Notes: generated by a model from the letters alone, not told the origin. Numbered from the stretch's first letter, positions 32,501 to 46,433 are shown. The stretch: DNA of 64,000 bases from Agriotes lineatus (GCA_940337035.1 OW679203.1:22949495-23013494), one strand, 5' to 3'. Program-made: numbers and translations.

Positions 32501-34400
32501 TTAAGGATATGTCGCACAAGTACGGGCACTTCCCAGCTTTAGGATCGGCTCGGCACATTTTGATTAAGCTAGAGTACACTGATTAAATCAAATTAACAAA
32601 AACGCGTATAAATGCAAGTTTTTTTACTATAAAACAAAATAAATTGTAGAGGCAAGGGATCCATATTATCGTTTCACGTAGACTAAACCAGACGTGTTTA
32701 AATTCACAAAATATAAATTCCTGCTACTGTTGCTTAGTTGTTGCTTTTACGATTACTTTGTTACATGTTATTAAGCATAAGAATTATAATTTTCTTGTAT
32801 CATCCATTTGTCAAGAACTTTGGCGCTGGTAAAGGTGTTAAAAAATGCAGCCGTTATTCGAGGTTGGTATGTGACCGGGTGAAGCCATTAATCGTCCGTT
32901 TGCAATATACGATTTTCACTGAGAAGTGGAGAAGTGCAGATTGGTAACAAAATGATCCCTACACGTTAACAAGATTACAAGTAGATTACCGTTTTCTACA
33001 TCTGAATCTATAAACAGCTGGCCAAGGCATTGATATAGGTACAGTAATAGGGTAGATAAAAGCAGATCAGTAGGTTAAAGAACTTTTCTTAGACAACGAA
33101 AATTCAAGCCCCTTATTTGCTCCAAGTTTACGAAAGTCGAATTCAAAGGGTGGCATTTATCATAAATTATTGCTTATTCCATTAAAATCCACATTTACGG
33201 CGTAATATGTGTGTTAATCGTTTTCCATTTCGTTTTATGGGAAGTTATTTGGCCACTGCTATAATGCTGGAAGAATATCATATTACTCTTTTCGTTCTGA
33301 AATTTAGCTACGTGTTATTACTCTCGGGGGAATAATAACTGCTTTAAATTTGCAATTGAAAGTTAAATAACAACTGAGCACAACGACAGTGAATAAAGAA
33401 CTGGTTTTCCTGTAGAAGATAGCTTGTTCACATACATAAGGGTAATAATTATAGCAATAATTAAATGCACCAACAAGATCATGGAACAGCTATTTTCTAG
33501 AAAAAAACTACATCCAATGATTTCATGAAATCGTCCATCACTAACAGATGTTTAACGTTTTCATGGTGGATTAAGATGCGCTAAAGCGAAGCGCGATCTG
33601 GTATTAACTTCGAAGTTCGAAAGTAAAGCAAGCAGTGTATTATTGCGGAAACCAATACAGTCTGGACGTGGAGGATTATTGGGGAAATCTGCATAGAATG
33701 CTTTCGCGCCTCGTGGCACAATAACAATATCGGGCCCGATATTGGATATCCTGAATAAGCAAGACCGATTTACTTGTTTCAGTTAAACTAGCGCGACGCC
33801 TCGCTATAAATAAACTGATGCTCGGCAAATTTGCCGTTTCCGAAATTACTGTTCTGCTTAGCGCCCTGCGTCTTCCCTTCGAACTAAAAGCAAATACGGC
33901 GTTAAAAAAATAATATATATGAGCTACTCACGTTTGCTTTGGATAGAGGTTAGCCGAGAATGTTTTTTTTTATGGTTGGTGTATGCTAAAATGGAAATCT
34001 TTCTAAATATTACATCAATCGGATGCGCGAATGTTGGACTAACTGTTATTTATAATATTCTCAAGCTATTGTATATTTTAATACTGGCAACCTCCGCTTA
34101 GCCATGACTCATAACTTCGAAGTCAATATGCTATAATCTCTATTAATGAGTTGGTGTTATATGTGTGCAAGTATGACGTGTTGTAACAGAAAATTTCATA
34201 AAAATGCAATCACTACTACATTTAGTGCTGTTACATTTGTATAAGCAAATGTTGAGGTTATCGGGTACAACAACACTATCGCATAACGCCTTCGAAATAA
34301 TATTCAATATAAAGGCTTTGTTCAGGGTGGAGCTTGTAGTGGACTGTATGTTTTTTAATTTGGACAATTCCAGGTTAAGTCTTAGGGGCGCAGGAATGTA
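32501..34400. other. Unassigned stretch
   Basis: Only short frames. The one notable piece is a 20-bp palindrome at 33725-33744. Confidence 0.5.
33725..33744. other. 20-bp perfect palindrome
   Basis: CAATATCGGGCCCGATATTG reads the same on both strands, with a GC-rich centre (GGGCCC) in AT-rich surroundings. A dimeric protein-binding site is possible; no partner site was seen nearby. Confidence 0.7.
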
Positions 34401-34415
34401 AAAAAATGGAAACTA

Positions 34416-34560
34416 ACGGCCTTGTGCAGTCTCACACAAGAAATATAGGAAAGACTTGGTTCCTTTGGTTAAGGATGAACTACTAGAACGCCTTCAGCAG
34501 TCTTACGCAAGGAATGTAATAAAGACTCGGATTCGTTCGGCAGAGGTTTGTGAACGCTGA
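34416..34560 (+). repeat. Tandem duplication, unit about 74 bp
   Basis: The phrase GCCTTGTGCAGTCTCACACAAG with AGGAAAGACTTGG is repeated with changes 74 bp downstream as GCCTTCAGCAGTCTTACGCAAG with ATAAAGACTCGG. Two units only, clearly diverged. Confidence 0.6.
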
Positions 34561-37500
34561 AAGAGATTTCTAACTGTATTATATATACATAAAAATATGA
34601 TGTAAATTACAAAGGTTGAGTACATTGTCTCAGTTCAACTTGCATTTCTACTTGCGTATTACATTACATAACAGACTCTAATGTTCATATCAGCAATTCA
34701 GCGTAATTGAAATCTATTCACCAGGTCAGTCAAGAAGCGCTGACCGCTTGTCAAGCATTTATATTTGCAGCTGGTAGTTACAAAATACACGCAGAATTAA
34801 TGATAAAAGTTCAAAATCCTGTTTTGGTTCCTAAACATCTTGTTGGTTAACTTTTCCAAAAACTGAAATTTATTTTGTTCTTTTAAGTGTTCATATAATA
34901 CCTTTTTTGTCTGTTTCAAGTCGTTTGGACTTGGCTACCACTAGAGGAGTGAGCGATTATGGTTGAAATTAAGGCGAATTAGACACTAATTTGAATACAG
35001 TTATCTCGAGAGCACAGCGAAAAAGATCAAAATAGGTTGTACCATAAAGTTAGCTAATAAATTCTGAACAAATTGTTAGCCTAAGTTCGTGAAAACCCTT
35101 TAACAGAAAAATGATTTTTTTTCACATACATTAGCATCAACGGCGATAAGGTTTGGGGGCCTTTAACAGGCTCAAAAGTCGCAAAAGGAGTATTAAATGA
35201 ACACAGCAAAATAGATACAAAACCCTCTTCTGCTGGAAGCGGCTCTCTTTTGACTTGAGTTATAGTTATCAATATTCGGACGGTGAATGTTTACAAAACG
35301 CAAAAAATTAAATGTTATAATACCAACATAGAATAACTTGTCTCAAACGCAGCAACACGCAGTATCGTGTTTGAAGACCTAGACGGGCCATAATCTGGCC
35401 TTTACGCAGAAAAATATTCGTGCAAACAAATAGGAAAACCTTTCAAATCACGACATGTACGAGCAATCTCGGCGATATCGATCTACAAAGTTGCGAATAA
35501 ATTGAGGAATGCAGAGTATCAACCCAATAGATTCAACAACACGACACTTCAATATTATCAGAATAGTGTATTCTTAATGCTGCTCGTCAGTCGAAATGCC
35601 AAATAATCGGCCGCTATTATCCAGGACCGTTGCACTCGCAATCTGAACCAGTACACACCATTTCCTTGTATGCATTACGATGCGACTGCCTAAAGATGCT
35701 CGCATTTGACGAACTTCACACGGCGTGAAGCCTCCGCGGCCAGAAATATTAACCACAGGTTTGGCTGTCGCAATCACCCGGACATCATAAAATTCGAAAT
35801 TGTTCCAAACTACACATGCCCAGCCCAAAATGCTCTTCAGACATTACCATGTTTTCTATCCAACAGCACTGTAACCATCTTCATTTACCATTATGATCAG
35901 TTAGGGTATACAGTATGTACCATGTACCCTAAATAGGAATTTCCTCTGAATTTGATTGTTATTAATAAATTGCATGGGTGCGTTTTCTTCAACACCTTTC
36001 TACTTGTCATTTTGGTTACCCATTGCGCGTGAACCACTTTTTAATGGATCCACGTTTCGAAGGGATCCAGAAAGCTGATTGTACTTATTTTAAGGCCTTA
36101 TCTTTCAAAATCCTATAATAATGGAGGACATAGTAGGGGTATCAGGTTCAAACATTTAAATTCTGTGTTTTACTTCGACAACAGGATACAGTTCTTTTGT
36201 TATCCTGGTACCAAAATATTGACATTTGGATGCTCCCTCAATATGTTAGCCTTCAGTGTGTGCGGGTACTTTTTTCTACTAGAAATTCTGAATTTCTTCC
36301 GCCATTTGTTACTTTAGTTGTAAAATGTTGGAAATGTTCAAATTTATCTGCGCCATCTGCATGTCGGTTTATGTAGATCAGTATACCATAACCCTAACAT
36401 CACAGGTTTGACCCTCCAAAACTTTGTTGAAAATCCTGTACATATATACAAATTAAATAAAAGCGATCTTCCATCTATTTTTCCATTTAAGGTTTGGAAT
36501 TCTTTCTAAAGTTTAAATAACTCCTGTTCTGTTTCTTATGCGTCTGTGACGAACTTGGTCTCTCACTGTCTCTCACAAAGTACATCGTAACATTAATCTC
36601 TAACTTCTTGGTGCAAGATGTTGAGATAGAAGAGAGGCTTATGATACTTGTTAATAGAGATTTCAATCAATTCATTGTCGCAAATAGAACACTTTTATTA
36701 TTTATACTACTATAGACTGAATAAAGCTGTGTATATGAGTTTTCTTCTTTAATTTAAATATTTGCTTCACCATATCTCTTTTTACTTCGAAATTAAGTTT
36801 TTCATTTAGTACTTTCCGTATATTGATTATGATACTGGTATTGAAAAGCACATTTAAGACAAGCTGTCCAATCATGAGTGTCGGTTTTTGGGGATAATGG
36901 TGAGTTTTTATAGAAATAATATTTTTCTTTATGTAATTTGCTTCTTAAATTTTTTCACTTGGCCATTATTCTTAAAAAAAACTTGCGAAACATGAATATT
37001 TGTCTATAATTTTTGGTCTGAAATCAGAGGACAACTATTTTACACATGTTTACCTATTAATACAACCGATCGTGTGACAACATAACTTATCTTCCTTTGT
37101 ATTAGAAAATCCCGCCTCACATACTCTAAACCTTCTCCTGGACTAGATCAGCCTGTCTTGACTAAGCACCGCCGCTGGATCAGTAACCGCCCGAACTTTA
37201 CTGTAAAATCTATATTACGTCCTTTCGGTTTACAAGCTAAATTTTTCTGATATGCCAGTACGGAATCTACGCTTCTAAAATCCTGTGGCAGTCCGTATTG
37301 TCTATGTGACGCCGTCTCGGTGCATTTTACCGACCAACCCGTGCCCAGTACACGCCGCCTCAGTGCACTAGATGGTCGTCTTTCTAAGTGCCACCATATA
37401 TAATCATCGATCGTGATAAATCCAAGAGCCCCACATTTGCATTATGTGCATGGAAAGCGAACGCAACAACCGCCCTCAACGATTCGAAGAGCTCGTTCGC

Positions 37501-39681
37501 AAAACTCGTAAACGTCCAGGTCAGAAAAGTGTACAAACCCCATATTTTTTTGTGGTTCTCAAATTGATTAGCCGCCTTTATAAATTTACAGAGAAACCCG
37601 TACGACACCAAGTTCAGGCATAAGTAAATTCTGTTTTAATTTCAGCATAAAAGTGGCCTTTTTGAGCCAACCAAGGCTCAGCAGCTCAACGCTCCTGCTG
37701 ACAGATAGCAGAACCTTTCCCAATCAGGTGTGCTTCAGCCAGGGCAGGCCCGAGCTGGCCAAGGGAATAAGCTTAAAAGTTTGGAAATGATTATTGAATA
37801 CTGCGCATATACATTATATGTTGGCAATTATTTTGAGCTATAGACTTAGAAGCAACAGATTTTGATTTGGACTGCTAAGTTTGCGTGTAAGCATCAACAA
37901 AGCTTTGCCGTGAGCTATCCAGGGACATCAAGTATAGCCAGAAGAAGTATGAATAGAGCATCCCGTTGCGCTAGGTGATATCACGATGTAGGTAGATTTA
38001 AGTGTGTTATCTGTATTCTAAGCCTACAGTGGCTGATCTTGTTAAGGTAATTGTCATTTTTCGATAAACGCATTCTTTGTGATGTAATTTCTTTTTAGAG
38101 CGGAATGCAGTTCTGACAATTTTGGAATGAGTTAAACATTTCAGTTAAAACCGTACGTTATACCTTATAGCTGATCAGCTTGGCTGAGGAAAATCACCTT
38201 CTCCGGTTGAGGGCTTTCCACGATACCTCCAGGGATATACAACAGGTGGCGCCTAATAATTTATTCCGCAATTGGCCAGGTGCTTTAGAGTACAACCTAT
38301 TTGGACACATGTGGGTGAGCATTCTTACAGCTATGTATGTACTCCTTCCTCGCGCTACGAAAAAAAAATAAACCACTACTTTCCTGGGAATTTTGAGTCG
38401 CAGCTTCTGCATACAGCAATTCAAATGTCACATTTAAAAGCATTAGTTGTGTAGATTCCATGTGCTATACTTATTTAAAGTAGTATGATTTGGTATTTGA
38501 AGGAATTTTAATTTAGCTACAATGCATTTTCTTGGGGTTATGGAAATGAATTAGCAAGAGGATTTTTCCACATCAGCTTACATTTTCAGCTTTTGTTAAA
38601 GCAGTCGTTACTGGAATTAATAACGCAGCTAGAATGCAGCCAACAAGAGCAAAACCTAATAGGGCAGAAGTATGCAATAACATCGCTAAAGCGAAGTACG
38701 GAGTTATTAAAGAAACGCGGAAACTTCACCCTTTTCCACTGCGAAATTGCGCCACTCGCTCGAGAGAGATTTTTAAATGGCGCCGTCGTCGTCTCTAAAT
38801 ACCAACTTTGAAATTGCATTTTAATACATTACTCTGGTCCTGCGGTTGGAACTTATCGGAGCAAATAGAAGCAAAGATACGTTGCAAAGTTTTTGCATGC
38901 GCTCGGAAAATAAATAAGGAACCAGACACTTTTATTCCTGGCCCATATTTCTTTACTTTATCGCCAAAGTTTATTGAAGCGTTGCGTTTGGTATTATTGG
39001 AATGCTTCAAGATCTCAGAATTCTCATCTTTCCCTTCTTTACTGTTATAAACTTTATTTATTGTTTCTGATGAAACGGGCTCCAATAAAAGTGCGCTCGA
39101 TAAGAAATTCGATCCCGAACAAAGGCTGTGTATGCAAAAGAAAGGTATGCAATTTTGTCGGCTTTATTAAATTCAATTGTAAATTCCCCACGGGAGCCCT
39201 TCAAAGCAATTTTAATTATGATGCCTTATGCATCATTATCTTGCTTATTATAATATAATTATTCTATAAAAAAATTTACTACAATTTTGATTGTCTTTAC
39301 ACAACTTTGTAATTTACATTTACAGACAAATATTTGTGGAATAACAAGCTGTCGGCATCAAATCCATTCGTCGGCTACTTCTCTCAAAACAAAGCAAACT
39401 ACTTGAATAGAGTTGGCGGCCGGCTAGTCAGGAAGACGGCGTGCAACCCTTTAAATACTAACACATGATTAAAAGCCAAAAGTGCGCCAACAAATCTTTA
39501 CTAATTAACAACAAGTGTATCCAGGCATTCAACTGAGATTTCGTAAACCCGAGTAACACATAATTTCCTGAAAAAGAAGCTCAAATTATGCACACATAGT
39601 AATAACAGATAACAACACCAAAATGCTAATATCACAGTATCATTGTTCTGATCTTAGCTTCCTTTGAGCCCTTTTCACAAG
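34561..39681. other. Unassigned stretch
   Basis: Five kilobases without a recognised gene or relic. Frames at 35574-35828 (minus) and 38586-39085 (both strands) overlap on opposite strands and match nothing known. The phrase GATTTTTAAATGGCGCCGTCGT at 38768 recalls 31061-31087. Confidence 0.5.
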
Positions 39682-40080
39682 CTATGTGACGATCCATATA
39701 AGCGTAAACCCAAACAGCGGAGCGTCGAAATTCAGTTGATAACAGCTCGAACCAGGCAAATTGCGACAGTACGGTGGCAGAGATGGCGTTTCACGACCAA
39801 TGCTAAACCTATGAGTTTCAGGAGCCCCGGACTGGTTCCCCAGATAAACTTGGGCCAACGTACCGCTGAATGAAAGGTGAGGTGCATATAAAGTCAGCGA
39901 AGTAGGCGCGAGAAACAAATCCTCTACAGAACTGTCCGGGCTACAACAATCCGCAAAATCTGCGGGGTCACGATCCAAAGCAACCATAGTCTGTAAACCC
40001 GTGAAACGTGTAAACAAGTAAATCAACCAGAAAAAAAACGAGTTCAAAAAAAAGCCAACATTCGGGTCGCTTGACAGCAC
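39682..40080 (-). CDS. Hypothetical 132-codon open frame
   Basis: This is the longest frame outside recognised mobile or repeated DNA. It begins with ATG and has an N-terminal hydrophobic stretch (VGFFLNSFFFWLIYLF) that could act as a signal or membrane segment. A mixed region follows with ALDRDPADFADCCSPDSS. The locus is somewhat richer in G+C than its surroundings. I recognise no domain, and no splice or promoter evidence is clear. A 69-codon frame runs on the opposite strand. It may be an exon or chance. Confidence 0.25.
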   Translation of the reverse strand: MLSSDPNVGFFLNSFFFWLIYLFTRFTGLQTMVALDRDPADFADCCSPDSSVEDLFLAPTSLTLYAPHLSFSGTLAQVYLGNQSGAPETHRFSIGRETPSLPPYCRNLPGSSCYQLNFDAPLFGFTLIWIVT

Positions 40081-42199
40081 AGATAAGAGTCAAGGAAGGA
40101 TGTGAGTGCGCAAACATACGAAAATCCGCACCACAGACATTAAAAGTTTAGACGGTCCACACACACCGAGCTGAGAGAAAACAGTAGAAGAGGCGTCTAA
40201 ACGTTGGGTTATACCGACGAATGACATATAAACATAAAAACACGAAATTTTCAATTTAAACCAAAGAAGAGTCTACCTTGTTTAAAGGTAGATCTACATG
40301 TTGTTATTGAGAGTGCAACCTGGTCGTTGAAGGCAGTTTCTAATTTCTAGCACGTGTTGGCAGAGTCCACGCAGTGTCGGTCCACACGTGCACTATTAAT
40401 TAAAGCTAATTTAATTATGGTTCGTTAATTCCGTAGAGAATTGCAAGCAAACTGGCCCTTCGCCAGTATTATTTTCTTGGTAAAGGATTTAATTAGTGCT
40501 GTTGGATTGGTAATAGAAGCCACTACCAATCAGTAATCGACATTATAATACTCGTAGACATCATACCGGCAACATGTCTGCTGCTGACCGTTTTCTAGTA
40601 AAAACTGCAGGTTAAGGGAAATTGGTTTCGGAATGAAAGCTGCAAGCTTCCTCTTCTACATTTATTTCCATTTGTTGGGACGCTTGCAATGCTTTTATTA
40701 TAATGCGGCGTCTATTTCGTGTAATAACCAACCCTTACATTAGCATCGCGCTATCGTGTCGTAATATTTGAATCTACCTAGATATTAGAACACCGCCAAC
40801 TTCGAAATTCGCAACTTAGCTGCAATAATTCCAGCAGTAAATAGCAAATAAAACTTTTATGGGGTAATTATTTAAATTAAGTGCACTTCGCCGGCGTTGA
40901 GTATCAGGGCCGTATTACGCCGGTACTATCTGTATCCAAAGTCAAGCAAATTAATGCCGTTTTTATATAGCTGTTAGCCAGCTCGTATTAAGAAGAATGT
41001 CATCGGCTTATAGTATGGACTTTACATTGGTGACAATTACGGCTGCGTGATTCTGCAGATAGTAAGGAAATGTGTGTAGTAGGAGATCAAAATTTACTGG
41101 CTAGAGATGACAGCCTATAAGAAAAAAATAAATTTAATTGAGTATGGGATGATTTAGATATGAACGGAATTTATATTCAGTATAAAATGGTATAAGGCCC
41201 TGAACACACGGGGATTCCGTATCCGAGATTCGGTATGCGGGATACAGGATCTGAGTCTGTTCAGACACGGCGACTGAATCTCAGACGCGGGCCTTCAGTC
41301 ACTTGCAGTGCCGTGCTGTTATGGACCTAGCATTGCTGTTCTTTGTTTCTGTCGAATTAGTCTAGAAGTGCTGTATTTAAAGTCAGGGATTGGGCTCTAC
41401 AAAGCTAATAAACTTTTCATTGTTAAATAATGTACGCTCTATGATCGTTGTATAGTAAGGAACGCCTTGCTTATTCGATTTAAATAGAAGTTGAAGAAAA
41501 TATGCTACGCCTATGATATGATATCATATGTTCTGGCAGGCAAAAGTAGGCGTGTCCAGGCCCTGGTACACGTGGACTCATATGCTCCATATGCTCCATA
41601 TGCTCCAATGGTAAATCGGTATCCGAGATACAGAATTTGTCGCCGGTGGCCGAAATGGAGAGATAAGGAAAATCGGCCTAGTAATATTTAACAGATTTTT
41701 TTTCTTAACTCAAAGATAGGCAAAACACTATGTCATCATAACCGAGTTAATGAGTTTCCTGGTGGAAAATTGGTTTAACAAAAACCTGAATCTATATATT
41801 AACAACTTTGTTTAATGAATTGATTTAAAACATTATGCATCCAATTTTGACCAGAGGTCTCTCTTATTGATTTTCACGTCATTTTAATCTGTTTAAAAAA
41901 TTTGCCTATCAAATCCCCACAAAAAAGCACACAAGGGAACAACCTTCTAAAAAGAATATTAGCATATCCGACCAAAAAAAAATGAAAAAGCACCTCCTCA
42001 ATACGCTCCTCTAGTCAATGCGTTTTACATTAGCCCTCCCCATATCATTTGACCCATCTCTTTCTCTTTTACCAAGCCATGTTCGCCACCGCTGTATGAT
42101 GTTGTTTCACTACTTGTCTTGCCCTGCACACGCCTCTTTCCACTCTAGCTCAGCCACGTAAGTTACTATGTATGTGACTTGTGCTTTTTATTGAATACC
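40081..42199. other. Unassigned stretch
   Basis: No gene recognised. It contains GGTATCCGAGATAC near 41620, which resembles CGTATCCGAGATTCGG near 41218, and a three-unit 9-bp repeat at 41582-41607. Confidence 0.45.
41582..41607. repeat. 9-bp tandem repeat, three units
   Basis: ATGCTCCAT occurs three times in a row, the last copy ending ATGCTCCAA. Confidence 0.8.
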
Positions 42200-42420
42200 T
42201 AGTACTGACTTAACCGGGGTTAAAATACCTTGTGGATGTTAGCTTCTAGTATAATCTTCTTCCATCTGGCCCAATCCTGCGCTATCATACCTTAAGTACC
42301 TTTGCACTCAATCTATCTACCTCTTCCTCGGTCTACTCCTAGCTCTTTCAAATTTCGAGTCCCAACCATTATACTTTTAATACTTCGTCTTAACCTCTAA
42401 CAGCTTATAAAGTGCACTAT
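42200..42420 (-). pseudogene. LINE reverse-transcriptase C-terminal relic
   Basis: The minus strand reads SIKSIMVGTRNLK, then RARSRPRKR followed by an ID pair. After a frameshift it reads GMIAQDWARWKKIILEANIH and KVF before a stop. RPRKRW.D, a gap and then A.DR..WR..I.EA is the usual end of RTE-like LINE proteins. Two or three stops and at least one frameshift are present. Nothing of the catalytic domain was recognised upstream (42.4-42.6 kb). Confidence 0.55.
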
Positions 42421-44450
42421 GCCGTCATTCTTCAAATTGTATATTTTTGCGTACAGTTTTCTACGCAGATGCGGTAGCAAAATAAGTTTGCTCATACGTA
42501 GTAACTTTTATCTCATATAGTCATTTGTTTTTCGGTCTGTCAGTTTAAATACAGTATACCCCTTTCCATGGAATTTTACGCTTTAGCTAGAGAGGATGCA
42601 TGTATCAAGTATTCTAGTTCGGTCAAAAAGCCCATGCCTTCCATTGCACTTTAATTAACTCGTCCTTGACATGCTATATTGGCTAACCCATACTAGCGCT
42701 TTGGTGGTTTAGTTCGCACCCGTTTGACGACCATCAACTGATATCGATTCGTTTTTAGGACATAACTAGGTCATGTCGTCGATTGTTCACAGGTGTTCTT
42801 TACAGATGTATGTTTTGTTAATTGTTCGCTTTTCTTCCTTCATCTTCGTTGGCTTCGCCTGGGGCCATCACACGCAATATTTCTTCTTTACCTTTGCCTT
42901 AACTTGGGTCTATTTTATAGTGGTTTTTTAACGTAAAATAGTTTATCTTAGGTCACTCGCGTTATTGCTAATTTTTAGCAGAAATTATTGGTATTTCTCT
43001 ACTCACCGCAGCTGATCGCAAATTTCAGTGGGCATGCGTATTGACTTCTGCAATAGACAAGTTGAGGTATGTGTACACATTTTCTTTTCTTCTCATTATT
43101 GTAATTATGCACTCGCGTTACGAATTTCTAGAGCCGACCCCGGAGTCGTTAAAAGTTGTGCTCCTCGTTTAGCGGCCGATCCATAAAACCACTGCTGAAG
43201 CCCCGTTGTTAAGTAAGAGCTTTTGTTACTGTTTTCCATGTATTTGCAGAGTCGTCAAAAAGAAGTTCATAGCTTTCCAGCAGTTTTGGAATAGCTTTCA
43301 TTGAGAAACCGTGGTATATCCGAGAGCTTTGCTTGGTTGTTGCTTTGTTAGGATATTTTAAATTTTTCGTGCTCATTGTCTTACGTTTATTATTTCGTAA
43401 GTTTTTAGAACTTTTGAGAAAACAGCCCAGATAGTGAAGCCAAGTAATCATCCGGTAAAAGTGGCCGCGAGTAGTATTAATGGATTAAAGCATCCCCAAG
43501 CTGCATTTTTTAAAGAACGCCATTGGTGACGGCATTCGGCCTCCGTAGGATCTGAATTACCTCATTGCTGATCTTTCTGTGGATCACAACTATTTGAATT
43601 TTACCGTTGTTCATCTCCGTGGTCTAAAACCATTTGTATTTCGCTATTAGTTACCTTTTTAGCCACTCATGTCCTGCAGGTATTTGAAAAAAGGTCATCA
43701 GGGATCAGTAGGTTTTCTAGTAAAGCAGGAGTCCGCTCCGAAATCACTTTCCACAGCTACAAAGGCACATATCGCCTCCATCTCGCTATAGTGACATTTC
43801 CACGTTATTTATTTATGTAAATTGGTATATTTTATAGATTGATTCTACAAGACTGTAGATCCTGCACGTTAGTACTGTTGTAGTTATTTGCGGTTGTAAC
43901 CTCCCAAACAAAGCAACGCTGCGAATTTGTGAGCTTGGCGCCGTTTTCTGTACAACAGTTACCTCTTTATCTCGTAGATTCAAGATACACTATAGTATTA
44001 GTACACTCCGTGTTTAAATTCATTGATTCGATGTCATGCAGGTTACTTTATGAGGACATTAAGCGCTTGTGGATAGGAACAGAGTGAGCGCTCAGCTGCC
44101 AGATTCCACTGCATCATCCACGCTGAGGTCGTTCTCGCTCTCTTCAATGTGACACGATAATTTGTGTTGAGGTTAAATTAGTTCTCAATTTAGGAAGTAG
44201 AGAAGGGCAGCTGCGCATTATAAAATACCAACGTAATCCATTAGGATTGTTGGCCAATATGTTCTAAAATTCTTATAATTAATACTCGGAAAAGCAGAAC
44301 AAGCCCTTTATAAATAAATTTAAGCAATTTACTTTCCCTAAAGCTTGACGGAAGAAACCAGCGCTATTTCACTGAAATGTGATAACGACGACACCAAATA
44401 TTGTTTAACACCGTCTTCTAAACCGCCTTAGGTACCTCAGCAATTATGTT
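42421..44450. other. Unassigned stretch
   Basis: No gene, relic or repeat recognised apart from a short minus-strand frame at 43209-43451 without known motifs. Confidence 0.45.
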
Positions 44451-44786
44451 GACGGTATCACTACTGAGGTCGTAGAACTCAACGTTTCACCCACTTTCGT
44501 AAGGAGCTTCGTCAGAAAGAAAAGCATAGGGGCACGGTAACTCAACGTGTACACTATGCCAGAGGCGAAACTTTTTTTCAAGGAAAGGAATAGAAGATCA
44601 CGGGAGCTCAATGTGTAAACCACGCTAGAGACGAAACTCTTCTAACAATCGAAAAGAAAAAGGCGAGAATTTATAGGCAAGTGCCGTCAAGGTTCTGGAC
44701 GCTGGGCGGGGCTTAGGAATTCGCACTTTCCACATAGAAAGAAAGGGCGAAACGTTGAATTCTTCGGCCTGAATAACGACACGGTC
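44451..44786. mobile_element. MITE-like element with imperfect 42-bp inverted ends
   Basis: Positions 44451-44492 and 44745-44786 are inverted copies with roughly 10 mismatches in 42 bp. AACTCAACGTTTC against GAAACGTTGAATT is the best-kept part. About 250 bp lie between them. CAATT occurs just outside both ends and could be a target duplication, but this is weak. No protein is encoded. The middle holds a 66-bp tandem duplication. Confidence 0.5.
44535..44666 (+). repeat. 66-bp tandem duplication inside the MITE-like element
   Basis: CTCAACGTGTACACTATGCC followed by AGAGGCGAAACT (unit from 44535) recurs from 44601 as CTCAATGTGTAAACCACGCT followed by AGAGACGAAACT. The first 38 bp of the two units agree at about four positions in five. 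Confidence 0.65.
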
Positions 44787-46433
44787 CAATTCCGAAGTCG
44801 TCTTTTACTTAATAATTGAATTATGTTAGATATTAGATTGCCACTTTTTCTTTTCAGAGCTGCACACTTTACAAACTCAACCTAGTCGAACTTAAAAAGC
44901 AATTTCAAGCGTACTCTTGGGTATTTAATAATTTACCAGACTAATGAATAGCCTAGCTAAGCTCATAATGCATGGACTCGCGTAAATTATGCATCTGTGT
45001 GCATTTTGATCAGGTTATAAATCTTCCAGGGAAAGAGTTTTCCTTCTACGGTCTTATCGCACAGGTTCTATGCAAGGACGCGGAAATATTTTATCGCGGG
45101 CTTTGGGGCAGAAACGTGGTCTATTTTTACTTACCGGTGGGGAAAGCAGACTGCATTCCCAGTTTGCGTCCTGCCCCTAAAAGCGATCATGAAATATAAA
45201 ATAAATACGTGCTGTGAATGCTTTTTCATCTTGTTGCAGAAAAGCACGGGCGCAGCTATTTCACCGCTTCGTTTATATGACAGAAAAGTAGAGAAAAACA
45301 TCCTCGCTAATTTATTACTGAGAGCAGAGCATGTAGCTTTGCAAATTAACGGCAGGAGTAATTTCTATATTTATTAATGTTGTAAATACAAAGCTTATAC
45401 TATAGAAGAGTTACTAGAATTTACGTTCTATTTCTGTTTTGAAAAGTGAGATCCATCAAACAAATATGATCAGATGTTCACAACTACGGCTCCCATAAAA
45501 TACTGAGAGGTCCATTTATTTTAGTTCTATTGTGAGCAGTGATAAATAATAGGCAAACACTCTCCAGGTTTTTGACGATTTTGAAAGATGAGAGCGCTCG
45601 CAGGCAAAGAGAAAAATTTATTAAAATTACAGCCTCCCTGAAGCTTCCTTTGTAAGAGCGCGTGTTGATAAATTCCTGCACCACTCTCTTCAAACGAAGG
45701 AATAAAATGCGCATTCTGCTAATACACAATTTTTAAGATAAATCGGTGATGCAGAAAGAAATTTAAATTTAGACCAATATCTTTTACAGCACGCATATAG
45801 CAGATGCGTTTGTGTCATCTATCTAGGTTAAAATTGTAGGGGAAAGGTAATGGCAAATTGCTTAATCTAACTTTCATCTAGTTTATATTTGTAACTGGGT
45901 TATAATGGTTTCCCTCGTCATTTTCGGATTTATTATGTACCGTCCAGGGCACCACCTGGCCATTGGCGGAAATCTTTACGAAGTTTTAAACCGATAACCT
46001 TACTTTATTTATAATTATGTGACATGTTGGAAGGCATCTACGATAATAGCGATTCGTTGGACGAATTACATTAGGAAATAGCTTTATGTAAAAGCACCTG
46101 ATGCAGATCAATTTCAACTAAAGGGATAAACTTCCTTGTATCGGTTCCTAGAGCCATCTTTAGTCAATTATATTTTTTCTACCAAGTGCAATTCTATTAT
46201 ACCACTTATTTAATAAATATTTGCAATAACGTATATTATAATAATCAACATTGTTACCAGGTAACCACAAAATATAGCTTCTGCAAGCTTTAGCTGCTAA
46301 TAAACAACTTTGATTGCCTCTTATATATACATTTCCCTCTTGTTTTGAGCTGCCCCGCTGATTTTTATAGTAAGGTATTCGGAGCTTTAGCAAGAAAGCT
46401 GTTATCATTTATAAGCAATCTATATCAGTTGTT
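44787..46433. other. Unassigned stretch
   Basis: Short frames only (44972-45377 plus; 45484-45729 and 46160-46408 minus), none recognised. Confidence 0.5.
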
